In this document: piece by piece, positions 10,147 through 19,057 of the stretch | Layout of the letters: each line of letters begins with the position of its first letter | Numbering within the stretch: position 1 is the first letter of the stretch | The notes under the pieces: model-generated | What the model saw: the letters and a program-made list of their open reading frames with translations, nothing else | Databases searched by the model: none | What the model was told of the DNA's origin: nothing | Position numbers and translations under genes: made by a program | DNA from: Pseudoalteromonas sp. MM1 | Lineage (GTDB): Bacteria > Pseudomonadota > Gammaproteobacteria > Enterobacterales > Alteromonadaceae | Reading direction: 5' to 3' | NCBI RefSeq assembly: GCF_030296835.1 | Contig: NZ_AP027922.1 | Coordinates: forward strand, 1,240,001-1,304,000 | DNA length: 64,000 nt

Positions 10147-12282
10147 ATGTTTAACCAAAAATATTTGGCGCTCAGTATTGCTGCGTCTTTTTCTGCTTTT
10201 TCTAATGTGGCATTTGCCGAGCAAAATAACGAAATTGAAACAATAGAAGTAACAGGCCGCGCTCAGCAGTTTTACCTCGAAACCGAAAGCAAAATTGGGA
10301 CTAAAACAGATTTAGATCTTATTAAATTACCGCAATCTGCGCAGGTATTAACCGAGCAACTTATTATTGACCAAGCCGCGCGCGACATTACCGATTTATA
10401 CCGCTCAATAGCAGGGGTAAGTGAGTACAGTTATTCGGGTGTTACTTTTCGTGGTTTTAGAGATGACGCTAACGTATTTTACGATGGCGTACGCGGCGAC
10501 CCGTACTCGGGCTTTGGTGTGCCACAATTATTTAATGTAGCGCGTGTAGAAGTATTAAAAGGCCCAGCCTCTGCGTTATATGGTGGCGGTGAGCCGGGCG
10601 GTATGATCAACTACGTAACTAAAAAGCCAAGTTATACGCAAAGTAAAGAGCTAAAATTAACGCTTGGCAATTACAACACACGTGGTGCATCACTCGATAT
10701 GACCGGCGGTTTAACCGACACAATGGCATACAGAGTAGGTGGTTATTACGAAGAGAAAGACAGTTTTCGTAATAATGCAGATTCAAAAAATACTGAGTTT
10801 ACCGGTGGTTTATTATTTGATTTAACCGATTCAACCACACTAACCACAAGTGTTGACTACATCAAGCAAGACTTAGGCGGTAATCGTTTACGTGGTGTAC
10901 CGGTCGATGACAACGGCAACTTTTTAGTTGACCCAAGTTATAACGCGAATGAAGCATTTGACTACCAAGACATGGAAGCGTTAGTACTGCAAGCCGAGTT
11001 AAAACATTACTTTAGTGATGATTTTTCTGTAAGTAGCACACTGCGTTACATGGATAACGAACGAGACCAAGCTTACCATGAGTCGCAAAGCTGGGTGGAT
11101 GTAAACGGCGATGGTGAAGCAAATATTGACGATGAAACAATTGGGCGAGAGTACCGTAAGCAATACCGCGCCAACGAGGAAATTAGCTTAACGACTGACT
11201 TTGTTTACAGCTTTGAACAAGGCCAATTAACACACCAAGTACTATTTGGTGGCGACTATCATACAGTTGATACCGAGTATGATTATTCTCGTGCCCGCTT
11301 TGAGGCCGATGGCGTTGCTAATTTAAACATATTTAATTTAAATTACGGCGAAACAGATCCAAGCACTTACAACCTAACTGATTTGAACCGTGATGGCGTT
11401 GATACAGACCGATTTGGGCTCTATGTACAGGACGTAATAAGTATAAGCGAGCAATGGACAGTTATTGCTGGTTTGCGTTACGACCACTTTAAAGAATTTA
11501 ACCAAGAAACGGGCTTTAGTTACTCAGATAGCGATGTAACACCGCGCGTGGCTCTAACATACCAACCTGTTGAAAACACATCGGTATACATAAATTACTC
11601 AGAAAGCTTTAACCCAGCATCATCGGATGATCAAGAAGACGTAGAAGGCGAGGGTAGTTTAACCCCAGAAACCGGTAAACAAACCGAAATTGGCATGAAA
11701 AACCAATGGCTTAATGGCAAAATTATGAGCACCTTTGCTATTTACCAAATTAATAAAGAAAACGTAGTAATGAGTAACCCAGACGACACTGGCGCGGGTG
11801 ATGGCATTGCAGCGCTTTTAAATATTGGTGAGGTAGAAAGCCGCGGCTTTGAAACAACCTTAGTTGGTGATTTATCAGCGCATTGGACGATAACTGCAAA
11901 CTACGCTTACAACGATACAGAAGTTATTAAAGGAGTCACGGGCGATACAGTTTCGAATACATTTGGCGACGGCTCGCGTTTTTCTAATGCACCACGCCAT
12001 CAGGCTGGCTTATGGACGCGTTACGCTATTGACTCTATAGACTCTTCAATCGCATTTGGTGCTAATTACGTAAGCGAGCAGTTGAGCAGAGTAGGGCAAA
12101 AAGTTAAACCCTTTACTGTGTTTGACATGAGCTGGACTACGCACTTTGACGATGTGTTATTAAGTGTAAATATTAATAATATATTTGATAAAGAATATGC
12201 AGTAAGTGGCTTTACTGAGCGTAATGGCCACTTCCCGGGCAGCCCACGTGAAATAGTAGGCCAAGTAACCTATAAATTTTAA
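10147..12282 (+). CDS. TonB-dependent siderophore receptor
   Basis: A 711-residue outer-membrane receptor with a signal peptide ending ...NVAFA, a TonB-box-like IETIEVTGR, a plug with FRGFRDDANVFYDGVRGD and VEVLKGPASALYGGGEPGG, and a barrel ending in YKF. The GGGEPGG plug signature is typical of FhuA/FoxA-type ferric-siderophore receptors. EF-hand-like acidic loops (DVNGDGEANIDD; DLNRDGVDTD) suggest calcium sites in extracellular loops. The start at 10147 has AGGA upstream and lies after the Fur box. No siderophore biosynthesis genes are nearby, so it probably takes up a xenosiderophore. Confidence 0.93.
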   Translation: MFNQKYLALSIAASFSAFSNVAFAEQNNEIETIEVTGRAQQFYLETESKIGTKTDLDLIKLPQSAQVLTEQLIIDQAARDITDLYRSIAGVSEYSYSGVTFRGFRDDANVFYDGVRGDPYSGFGVPQLFNVARVEVLKGPASALYGGGEPGGMINYVTKKPSYTQSKELKLTLGNYNTRGASLDMTGGLTDTMAYRVGGYYEEKDSFRNNADSKNTEFTGGLLFDLTDSTTLTTSVDYIKQDLGGNRLRGVPVDDNGNFLVDPSYNANEAFDYQDMEALVLQAELKHYFSDDFSVSSTLRYMDNERDQAYHESQSWVDVNGDGEANIDDETIGREYRKQYRANEEISLTTDFVYSFEQGQLTHQVLFGGDYHTVDTEYDYSRARFEADGVANLNIFNLNYGETDPSTYNLTDLNRDGVDTDRFGLYVQDVISISEQWTVIAGLRYDHFKEFNQETGFSYSDSDVTPRVALTYQPVENTSVYINYSESFNPASSDDQEDVEGEGSLTPETGKQTEIGMKNQWLNGKIMSTFAIYQINKENVVMSNPDDTGAGDGIAALLNIGEVESRGFETTLVGDLSAHWTITANYAYNDTEVIKGVTGDTVSNTFGDGSRFSNAPRHQAGLWTRYAIDSIDSSIAFGANYVSEQLSRVGQKVKPFTVFDMSWTTHFDDVLLSVNINNIFDKEYAVSGFTERNGHFPGSPREIVGQVTYKF

Positions 12283-12290
12283 AGTAATTT

Positions 12291-12320
12291 AAGCGCGAGC
12301 TTATCTCGCGCTTATTTTTT
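12291..12320 (+). terminator. Intrinsic terminator after the siderophore receptor
   Basis: AAGCGCGAG (12291-12299) pairs with CTCGCGCTT (12305-12313), followed by A and six T. Confidence 0.88.
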
Positions 12321-12434
12321 ATCGCTATTAAAATTAGCCACTTCTTGCACTGTGTTAATGGCTGTAATAAGAAAGGGGGTCACAATACCTTCTTGGTCGA
12401 AAGATCTGATCACCGCAAGGGCATTTAGTTCCAT
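12312..12434 (-). CDS. Possible 40-residue small protein
   Basis: An open frame from ATG (12434-12432) to TAA (12314-12312) encodes 40 residues beginning MELNALAVIRSFDQEG and ending EVANFNSDKK. The sequence looks protein-like rather than low-complexity, but no family was recognised and only a weak AAGAA precedes the ATG. Its stop overlaps the receptor terminator. It could be a true small gene, a decayed remnant, or chance. Confidence 0.3.
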   Translation of the reverse strand: MELNALAVIRSFDQEGIVTPFLITAINTVQEVANFNSDKK

Positions 12435-12534
12435 TTCTTATGTGCAGCTCAGGTTAATTAAATTTTGAATGATACCTATTGTGTTAAGTTATTAGACTAT
12501 TTAGCACGCCAGAATGATTAAATATTTAAGTCGA

Positions 12535-13959
12535 CTACATAGACTCAAGAGTTTCACCACGGGTTTCTGTAATGTATTTAGCCACAAAAAATATGCTAAT
12601 AAGTGCCGATAAAGCATAAAAGCCGTATGCACCTGCAAGGCCAATATTAGCCAGCATAATAGGGAAGGTCATGGTAATGGCAAAGTTAGCAATCCACTGT
12701 GCGCTTGCAGCAACAGCAAGCGCTGCGCCGCGAATTCGGTTATTAAACATTTCGCCTAATAACACCCACACAACCGGGCCCCAACTTAAACCAAAAAATA
12801 CCACAAATAAGTTAGCCATTATAAGCGCAAACGTACCCATGTTATCGCTAAGTGCAAGCTTGCCTGCTTCATCAAGGCCTGCGCTGCCAAATATATAAGT
12901 AAGCGCGCTTAAGCTGATAAACATACCAATACTGCCTACTAAGAGCAGTGGTTTACGGCCAATTTTGTCAACTAGGGCAATGGCAATAAAGGTCGATACA
13001 ATATTAGTAGTACCTGCGAGTACATTTATAAATAGCGATTGCGACTCGTCAAACCCAGCGGCTTGCCACAGCTCAGAGCCGTAATAAAACACCACGTTAA
13101 TACCTACAAATTGCTGAAATACGCTCAGCGCAACACCCACCCAAACAATTGGGTGTACTTTTTTACTGTTATCAATAAATAAATCACGAATACTTGGCTT
13201 TGTGTCGCTACGCAAAGAGCGTTTAACATCGCTTATTTGCGCATCAAGGTTGTCGTTCGAAATTTTACTAAATACCGATTTTGCATCGTCTACTTTACCT
13301 TGCGCCACTAAATAACGAGGCGACTCAGGAATAAACAACACACCCACTAAAAACAGTATTGCAGGCACAAGCTCTGCCCAAAACATCCAGCGCCAAGCGG
13401 CTATATCAAGCATTAAAATATTTTGCGCGCTGCCAGCTGCATCAGCAATTAAATAGTTACTTAAAAACGCAGCAAATAAACCTAATACAATAGCGAGTTG
13501 CTGTAGTGTAGCTAAACGGCCACGAAGGGCAGGTGGCGCAACCTCTGCAATATAAGCTGGCGCCAATACCGATGCAGCACCTATACCTAACCCTCCGAAT
13601 AAGCGGTAAAAAATAAATTCAGCCGAGCTTTCGCTAATGCCCGACCCAAACGCGCTAATAGCAAAAATAATCGCGGTGATGATCATAATTGCACGGCGAC
13701 CAAATTTATCAGCCAGCGGCCCTGCTGCAAGTGCCCCCACGGCGCAACCTAATAATACCGACGCTACATTAAAGCCCGTAGCTACACTGCTTGAATTAAA
13801 AGCATTACCGAGTGCCGACACCGTGCCGTTAATAACACCCGAGTCAAAACCAAATAAAAAGCCACCAATGGCAGCTACGGCCGATATAAATATTACGTAA
13901 AAAAGAGAAGTGTTTTCAGCTGTGTTGGCTGAGTGGGAAGGCGGTGTGTGCGTTGTCAT
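12535..13959 (-). CDS. Sugar-porter family MFS transporter
   Basis: A 474-residue inner-membrane protein with about 12 membrane segments. Family signatures are visible: GFLFGFDSGVINGT at the first helix, DKFGRRAIMI after TM2, PESPRYLVAQGK in the central loop, QQFVGINVVFYYG in TM7, and DKIGRKPLLLVGS. These match proton-sugar symporters of the XylE/GalP group. The sugar cannot be assigned. It is monocistronic, and no carbohydrate enzyme lies beside it. Confidence 0.92.
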   Translation of the reverse strand: MTTHTPPSHSANTAENTSLFYVIFISAVAAIGGFLFGFDSGVINGTVSALGNAFNSSSVATGFNVASVLLGCAVGALAAGPLADKFGRRAIMIITAIIFAISAFGSGISESSAEFIFYRLFGGLGIGAASVLAPAYIAEVAPPALRGRLATLQQLAIVLGLFAAFLSNYLIADAAGSAQNILMLDIAAWRWMFWAELVPAILFLVGVLFIPESPRYLVAQGKVDDAKSVFSKISNDNLDAQISDVKRSLRSDTKPSIRDLFIDNSKKVHPIVWVGVALSVFQQFVGINVVFYYGSELWQAAGFDESQSLFINVLAGTTNIVSTFIAIALVDKIGRKPLLLVGSIGMFISLSALTYIFGSAGLDEAGKLALSDNMGTFALIMANLFVVFFGLSWGPVVWVLLGEMFNNRIRGAALAVAASAQWIANFAITMTFPIMLANIGLAGAYGFYALSALISIFFVAKYITETRGETLESM

Positions 13960-14185
13960 TATGTGCCCTGAAAGTTAAATTGAATATAAAGGAGCATAAT
14001 ATCGTAAAGCGCTATGGCTGAATACATTTGTGCAGGTATAAAGGGTTTAGGGATATATATAACTTGTTTCTAAGGGTTTTGATGTAAAGTGCTTTTTGCA
14101 AGTACAGGAACTGACAACGTGAACATATTAAATTAAAGTGTCTACTTAGTTTATTGAGTACTAATTCTTTTTTGAGGCTAGATGG

Positions 14186-14605
14186 ATGCTAGATATTGTT
14201 GCTACTAAGAACTTAAAGGCTGCCGCACACTTTACATTTAACAATATGAAACCCTATTACGAAATGTATGCGGTAGATTGGGATGTTGAAAACATTTATC
14301 AAGCAACCAAAAGCCTCAAAAATTTTGATATTTTGTGTAAGGGTGAACACATAGGTGTTGTGCGTTTATCGTATGAAGAAGGGCGTTGCCAACTTCGCGA
14401 TATTCAGATTGCAGCTGCTTATCAAAACAAAGGCTATGGTGCTCACATTATTGCTAAAGTAGTTGATATAGCTCGTCAACAAAGTGTCAAATTAATAGAC
14501 CTCAAAGTATTTCAGCGTAGCCCTGCATTTAAGTTATATAGCCGCATCGGATTTGCAGTCGATAGAGAAGATGATCGTTTTTACTACATGAGCTTGCAAG
14601 TCTAA
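14186..14605 (+). CDS. GNAT family N-acetyltransferase
   Basis: A 139-residue protein with the GNAT acetyl-CoA loop QNKGYGAHII (about residues 78-87, matching Q/R-x-x-G-x-G/A), preceded by the beta-strand CQLRDIQIAAAY and followed by KVFQRSPAFKLYSRIGF, typical of the C-terminal half. GAGG lies 8 bases before the start. It transfers an acetyl group to an amine; the substrate is unknown. Confidence 0.88.
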   Translation: MLDIVATKNLKAAAHFTFNNMKPYYEMYAVDWDVENIYQATKSLKNFDILCKGEHIGVVRLSYEEGRCQLRDIQIAAAYQNKGYGAHIIAKVVDIARQQSVKLIDLKVFQRSPAFKLYSRIGFAVDREDDRFYYMSLQV

Positions 14606-14618
14606 TAGCAACAGTATT

Positions 14619-14662
14619 ATACCAATCCTCAAAATAGATCACTTAATTAAGCGGATTGGTAT
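14619..14662. repeat. Dispersed intergenic repeat with 10-bp inverted ends
   Basis: ATACCAATCC (14619-14628) and GGATTGGTAT (14653-14662) are exact inverted repeats around an AT-rich core containing ACTTAATTAAG. A related copy, inverted in orientation, is at 28953-28987. Confidence 0.65.
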
Positions 14663-14761
14663 CAAAGAGACGCAAAGCACTTGGCTTTTGCGATTCTTTA
14701 GCTAACTTTAGTCAGTGCGACTGTATTGCATTATGCAGACATTAGTTTTTAGGAGAGTTAG

Positions 14762-15136
14762 GTGTACTTAATTGCCGTGTTTGGATTACTGATGATGTGT
14801 CTAAGCATTGTCATGATAGTTAACCCTAATTATTGGTCAAATGGGATCGTGACTTTCAGTAAAAAAAACTATTTTCATTGGTTTGAAATTATTAGTCGGT
14901 TAGTAACAGGGTGTGTATTTGTATTTTATAGCCAGGTTACTGTGTACCCTCAATTAATAGTAAGTATTGGGTACTTACTGATTGCGGTGGGTTTAGGGCT
15001 TGCAATAATAGGTTCAGTAAAACATCGACAATTTGCTGTGTGGTCTGCCCAAAAATTTAAAAGCACATTTAGGCCTGCAGGTTTTGGCTCTTTTCTATTT
15101 GGTGGCTTTTTGATTTACATAATTACGGTTAGTTAA
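14762..15136 (+). CDS. Small four-helix membrane protein
   Basis: A 124-residue hydrophobic protein with four likely membrane segments (about residues 1-20, 45-62, 65-85 and 105-123). It starts with GTG at 14762, preceded by AGGAGAG at a suitable distance. No family or motif was recognised with confidence. It follows the GNAT gene after a repeat-containing gap, so an operon link is uncertain. Confidence 0.7.
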   Translation: MYLIAVFGLLMMCLSIVMIVNPNYWSNGIVTFSKKNYFHWFEIISRLVTGCVFVFYSQVTVYPQLIVSIGYLLIAVGLGLAIIGSVKHRQFAVWSAQKFKSTFRPAGFGSFLFGGFLIYIITVS

Positions 15137-15156
15137 CATATTCCCCAGTTCCTGCT

Positions 15157-15651
15157 TCACACTTCAAAGTTCTCAAAGTACTCTTTTTGCAGATCTATAG
15201 TAAGCGCTTTAGGGCGAATGCCTTTTACTAAGTTATATGCCTCTTCTTTTGTATAACCTGCCGAATTTAAAATAAGTGCAGCGACCAACCCTGTGCGGCC
15301 AGTGCCACCTTTGCAATGTATGGCAATGGTTTGTTTTTGCTGTATGGCTTGTAGTATATCTGTTTTGTGGGTGTTCCAGCTTGATGTAAAAGGCTGTTTG
15401 GGTGCTTCGTCGTCATTTATAGGTAAATGAAACCAGGTTATATCGTGCTTTTTGCACTCACTATTAATTGTTTCTACGTTGTTTTTTTCAAGCTCCTTTT
15501 GCGGCATAAGCGAAAGCAACATATTAGTGCCGGCAGCTTTTAATGTAGCAATTGAATCCGCTAGGTTTTGTGTTTTTGTACCAGGGCAAGGCGTAAAAAT
15601 AATATTTGCGCCGTTATTAAGTGATAAAACATCGTATGGGTGCGCGCTCAT
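15157..15651 (-). CDS. Dual-specificity/tyrosine protein phosphatase
   Basis: A 164-residue phosphatase with the CX5R loop HCKGGTGRTG (about residues 113-122) and a WPD-like acidic loop around LPINDDEAPK. This architecture resembles small CDKN3-like bacterial phosphatases that dephosphorylate Tyr or Ser/Thr residues or small phosphorylated metabolites. No signal peptide is seen, so it is cytoplasmic. It is divergent from the nuclease gene. No partner kinase is in the window. Confidence 0.87.
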   Translation of the reverse strand: MSAHPYDVLSLNNGANIIFTPCPGTKTQNLADSIATLKAAGTNMLLSLMPQKELEKNNVETINSECKKHDITWFHLPINDDEAPKQPFTSSWNTHKTDILQAIQQKQTIAIHCKGGTGRTGLVAALILNSAGYTKEEAYNLVKGIRPKALTIDLQKEYFENFEV

Positions 15652-15779
15652 GGTAAGTCCTTTATTTTTAATAAATTTACTTTTATACGCTCACTATAGC
15701 GTGTTTTAGTTACAAGTTTAAGATTGAATAATAAGCACAAATGCTAGATACTGTTTTTATATACAGTTGTGGCGATGTT

Positions 15780-17978
15780 ATGAAAAAAGAATTACCAGCA
15801 AAATACTATTTAGCACATTTTAGAGAGCTTATTGAGTTTGTAACAAGTAAATGTATGCATTTACTTGAGCCCAAGCACAGCCAATTTATTAGTAAAATTA
15901 ACCAGCTAGATGAGCAAAGCCAATGCATGTTGGCACGTGTTTATTCGCGCAAGCCTTATTTAGTACAGGCGCAATCGCTTAATTATGAAGAAATAACCTC
16001 GCCGCATCAGGCTATTTATACGCTAAAAACAGCGGGTATTTTATATGAGCCAAACGCGCAGCATTACAAGCTTCTTATAGCGCATTTAACTAAGCCCATG
16101 CTGGTGGAGTTACTCAGTAATTACAGTGAGCAAGTAAGCTTTAAAAAAAGCGCAGCCAAAGGAGAGTTGGTCACTATTGCGTGCCAATTTTTTAGTGAGC
16201 GCGCAGATGATCTCGCCCCTTTATATAGCCAGTATGTCATTAATAATCGTGAAGATTATTACGAGTATTTTGAGTTTTTATTTGCAGGGCGCTTAAGTAG
16301 TGGCGATGTAAACCATCAAAACCGCTTTGTTATGCGAGATTTAGGATTAACCGCTACCCGCGAAGGGCACAGCGAGAGCTTGTCGCGCTTTAATACATTA
16401 GCTGAGGCGCAATCTAATTATGTTTTAAATCGTTACCGTTTAGCGTTTAAAAACATTGGCAAAACGGGCGGTAATGCAAAAGCTGAAACCTTGGATGACA
16501 AAACACCTTACATCGAGCTTGCGCATTTAGTTTTAGCGCAACCGGCGCACGGTGCACAAGCGCACGATATTAAAAACAAACTGCTGGTTAGGCTGTATAA
16601 ACAACTTAAAAATACCGATAGCGAACTTGCCTTTAGCTTACTTGAAGGCTGCACCGATTACGCCGAAGCCCAAGAAATTCAAATAAGAGAGCAATACCGC
16701 TTAGGTAATAAAGAGTGGGTAAAAGCGCAGCTAGAACAAATAATAGAAAACCCGCTCACCGACGACCTACTGTACTTTGCTGACGACTTTTTAATGCGTA
16801 AGTTTAATAAACAAACGCGTTCGCGCTTAAGCACTATGCTAGCCGACACCCAATGTGTACTTGAAATTGACGAAATTTACCGAGGCGATGTAGAGCAAGG
16901 CGTAAATGAGCATTACACCGCAAAAGGGTTAACGGTTTTTAATACCGAAAACACCTTATGGCAAAGCTTATTTGGTTTAGTATTTTGGCACGAGCTGTTT
17001 ATAGAGTCGCCTTACCCGCCGTGTAATGAATTTGATATTTACCCGCAAGTTTTACAACTTGGCAATTTTTATGAAGCACAAAGCACGCAAATTGACGCTC
17101 GTTTAAAAAGCTGCAGCACTAACCAGGCGTTGCTTAATTTGGTATGTAAACATGCCGCGCAATACTTTGAGCAGCCCAATGGTTTATTTAGATGGCGCAG
17201 CAATTTATTAGAGCCACTAGAGGCGCTTATTTTAAATAGCCCGCTTGAAGTGTTAATTGCGCACTTAACGGCTATGAGCAAACACTATTTACAACTAAAA
17301 GACGGCTACCCCGACTTAATGGTTATTAATAATGGCCAAGTACACTTTGAAGAGGTAAAAGCCCCTGGCGATAAGCTTAGGCGCAACCAACTTACTACTA
17401 TTGATAATTTAAAAAATGTAGGCTTTACGGTACACATTGCCGCAGTTAAATGGTTTGTAGACCCTAACCGTGTTTACAGCATCGTTGATATAGAAACCAC
17501 CGGCGGCTTAAAAGGCGGTAACCGTATTACCGAAATTGGCATAGTTAAAGTACAGCACGGTAAAGTAATAGATACCTGGACGACACTTGTTAATCCGCAG
17601 CGCCATATCCCTGGCTTTATTACTAAGCTAACCGGCATAAGCGATGGCATGGTTTACAACGCGCCTGTGTTTGCCGAAATAGCAAAGCCACTACTAGATA
17701 AGCTCGCAGGCAGTATTTTTGTAGCCCATAACGTAAACTTTGATTACGGATTTATTAAAAAAGAGTGCGAGGTTGCAGGGCACTTTTTTAAAATGCCAAA
17801 AATGTGCACCGTGGTTGAATCGCGCAGAGCGTTTAAAGGCTTAAAGTCGTATTCGCTTGGTAACCTTAGTGCGCATTTTAATTTAAATTTAACCAGCCAT
17901 CACCGCGCATTGGCCGATGCAACTGCCACTGCTGAGCTATTATTGCTGATACAAAATAGTGAAACGCTCACGCAGTAG
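15780..17978 (+). CDS. VRR-NUC nuclease fused to a DEDDh 3'-5' exonuclease
   Basis: A 732-residue protein (from ATG 15780; 15741 is an alternative start). Residues 1 to about 430 resemble the helical DNA-binding part of bacterial FAN1-like proteins. A VRR-NUC domain follows, with the PD-(D/E)XK-type residues Asp512 (YPDLM), Glu525 and Lys527 (FEEVK). From about residue 566 a DnaQ-like exonuclease is fused: Asp570 and Glu572 (VDIETTG), Asp655 (AHNVNFD), His708 and Asp713 (HRALAD). All DEDDh residues are present. VRR-NUC/FAN1 enzymes act on branched or crosslinked DNA. The fused exonuclease suggests incision and trimming in one chain. Confidence 0.88.
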   Translation: MKKELPAKYYLAHFRELIEFVTSKCMHLLEPKHSQFISKINQLDEQSQCMLARVYSRKPYLVQAQSLNYEEITSPHQAIYTLKTAGILYEPNAQHYKLLIAHLTKPMLVELLSNYSEQVSFKKSAAKGELVTIACQFFSERADDLAPLYSQYVINNREDYYEYFEFLFAGRLSSGDVNHQNRFVMRDLGLTATREGHSESLSRFNTLAEAQSNYVLNRYRLAFKNIGKTGGNAKAETLDDKTPYIELAHLVLAQPAHGAQAHDIKNKLLVRLYKQLKNTDSELAFSLLEGCTDYAEAQEIQIREQYRLGNKEWVKAQLEQIIENPLTDDLLYFADDFLMRKFNKQTRSRLSTMLADTQCVLEIDEIYRGDVEQGVNEHYTAKGLTVFNTENTLWQSLFGLVFWHELFIESPYPPCNEFDIYPQVLQLGNFYEAQSTQIDARLKSCSTNQALLNLVCKHAAQYFEQPNGLFRWRSNLLEPLEALILNSPLEVLIAHLTAMSKHYLQLKDGYPDLMVINNGQVHFEEVKAPGDKLRRNQLTTIDNLKNVGFTVHIAAVKWFVDPNRVYSIVDIETTGGLKGGNRITEIGIVKVQHGKVIDTWTTLVNPQRHIPGFITKLTGISDGMVYNAPVFAEIAKPLLDKLAGSIFVAHNVNFDYGFIKKECEVAGHFFKMPKMCTVVESRRAFKGLKSYSLGNLSAHFNLNLTSHHRALADATATAELLLLIQNSETLTQ

Positions 17979-18050
17979 CGTATCATCTTGTTTATAAGTG
18001 ATTGAAATTTAAATAATAAATGGTTTTATTGTAAATTTTTAATTTATTTT

Positions 18051-18078
18051 GGAATAAAGTGTTTTTGTAAATCGTCTT
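18051..18078 (+). promoter_or_regulatory. ECF-type promoter ahead of the secreted low-complexity protein
   Basis: GGAATAAA (18051) and CGTCTTC (18073) are spaced as in extracytoplasmic-function sigma promoters. The same elements, with matching flanks (AATCGTCTTCTTTAT), precede the ECF sigma gene at 21427-21454, with one base less spacing. Confidence 0.75.
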
Positions 18079-18113
18079 CTTTATGTCAATCCGACAAACT
18101 AGAGGACAAAACA

Positions 18114-18995
18114 ATGACTAAATTAAATAAAATTGTAAGCGTAATGATGTTAAGCGGTGTGTGTACTTTTACAGGTGCAGTGCACGCCGCTGATATTGAA
18201 CTATCTCAGTCAACGTCGGCGCAGCAACAAACATCTACATCTATTACGCTTTCACAAAACGGTTTAACAGCCAGTGGTAGCAATGACACAGACGTATCTA
18301 ACGATACACAAGTAACGGCTGATGACTCGCAAAATACAGATTCAACGGCTAATAATACACAAACTCCAGCGCAAGAAAGCAGCGAGACCGCAGAGCCTGC
18401 AAGTTCATTAGTTACATCTGCCGACTCATCTTTAAATAATGCATTAAACACATCGGCTTCGTCTTTAAATGCCACAGGCAATACCGCAGTCGATACAGCG
18501 CTTGATACAACAGCGCAGTTAACCTCATCGGCGGGTAACTTAACAACCGCTGTGAGCCAGTCGTCATTACTTTCTGTTAGCTCTGAGCAAGCCGCTCAGC
18601 CTGATACTACTGATACACCAACAAGTGCCTCTTTACTTTCAAATGTGAGTAGCGCTACCGATTCAGTAACATCAGCTGATGCAACAAATGCGCTTAATGC
18701 GGGTGAGCTTACAAACCAACTAGCAATGACTAATACGGCTGCAAACTCAGTGAGTTCTGCACTGCAAGTAGGTGATGTAATTAATACCAGTAATGAAGTA
18801 GTAAGCAGTGTTCAGCAATCTTTAATTGCCAGTGTGCAAGATAGTACGGTTAGCAGTTTACAAAGCACGGTACAGCAAAGTGTTAGCGGGCAGGTGAGTG
18901 CGGCGGTCACTGATCAAATTAGTAACGATGTAGCACTTAGCACCGCAAGTGAAGTAGTAACCAACATTACTAACGATTTAGACCTAGGCCTTTAA
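18114..18995 (+). CDS. Secreted acidic Ser/Thr/Asn/Ala-rich protein without basic or aromatic residues
   Basis: A 293-residue protein with a signal peptide ending AVHAAD (about residues 1-25). The mature part is low-complexity, rich in S, T, A, N, D, Q and V. By inspection it contains no Lys, Arg, His, Cys, Phe, Trp or Tyr. The later part repeats SLQSTVQQSVSGQV-like amphipathic stretches, which suggest helical or coiled packing. AGAGGA precedes the start. No family was recognised. It lies before an outer-membrane barrel gene and carries an ECF promoter, so it is probably an envelope or matrix protein of the sigma-factor response. Confidence 0.8.
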   Translation: MTKLNKIVSVMMLSGVCTFTGAVHAADIELSQSTSAQQQTSTSITLSQNGLTASGSNDTDVSNDTQVTADDSQNTDSTANNTQTPAQESSETAEPASSLVTSADSSLNNALNTSASSLNATGNTAVDTALDTTAQLTSSAGNLTTAVSQSSLLSVSSEQAAQPDTTDTPTSASLLSNVSSATDSVTSADATNALNAGELTNQLAMTNTAANSVSSALQVGDVINTSNEVVSSVQQSLIASVQDSTVSSLQSTVQQSVSGQVSAAVTDQISNDVALSTASEVVTNITNDLDLGL

Positions 18996-19017
18996 TACGC
19001 CACGTGTTTGCAAAAAT

Positions 19018-19041
19018 GCCGAATAGGGAAACCTATTCGGC
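19018..19041 (+). other. Intercistronic hairpin with GAAA tetraloop
   Basis: GCCGAATAGG (19018-19027) pairs perfectly with CCTATTCGGC (19032-19041) around GAAA, a GNRA tetraloop. No T run follows; the ribosome site of the next gene comes 5 bases later. This fits an mRNA-stabilising or differential-expression element rather than a terminator. Confidence 0.7.
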
Positions 19042-19057
19042 CTGTTGGAGAATAAAT

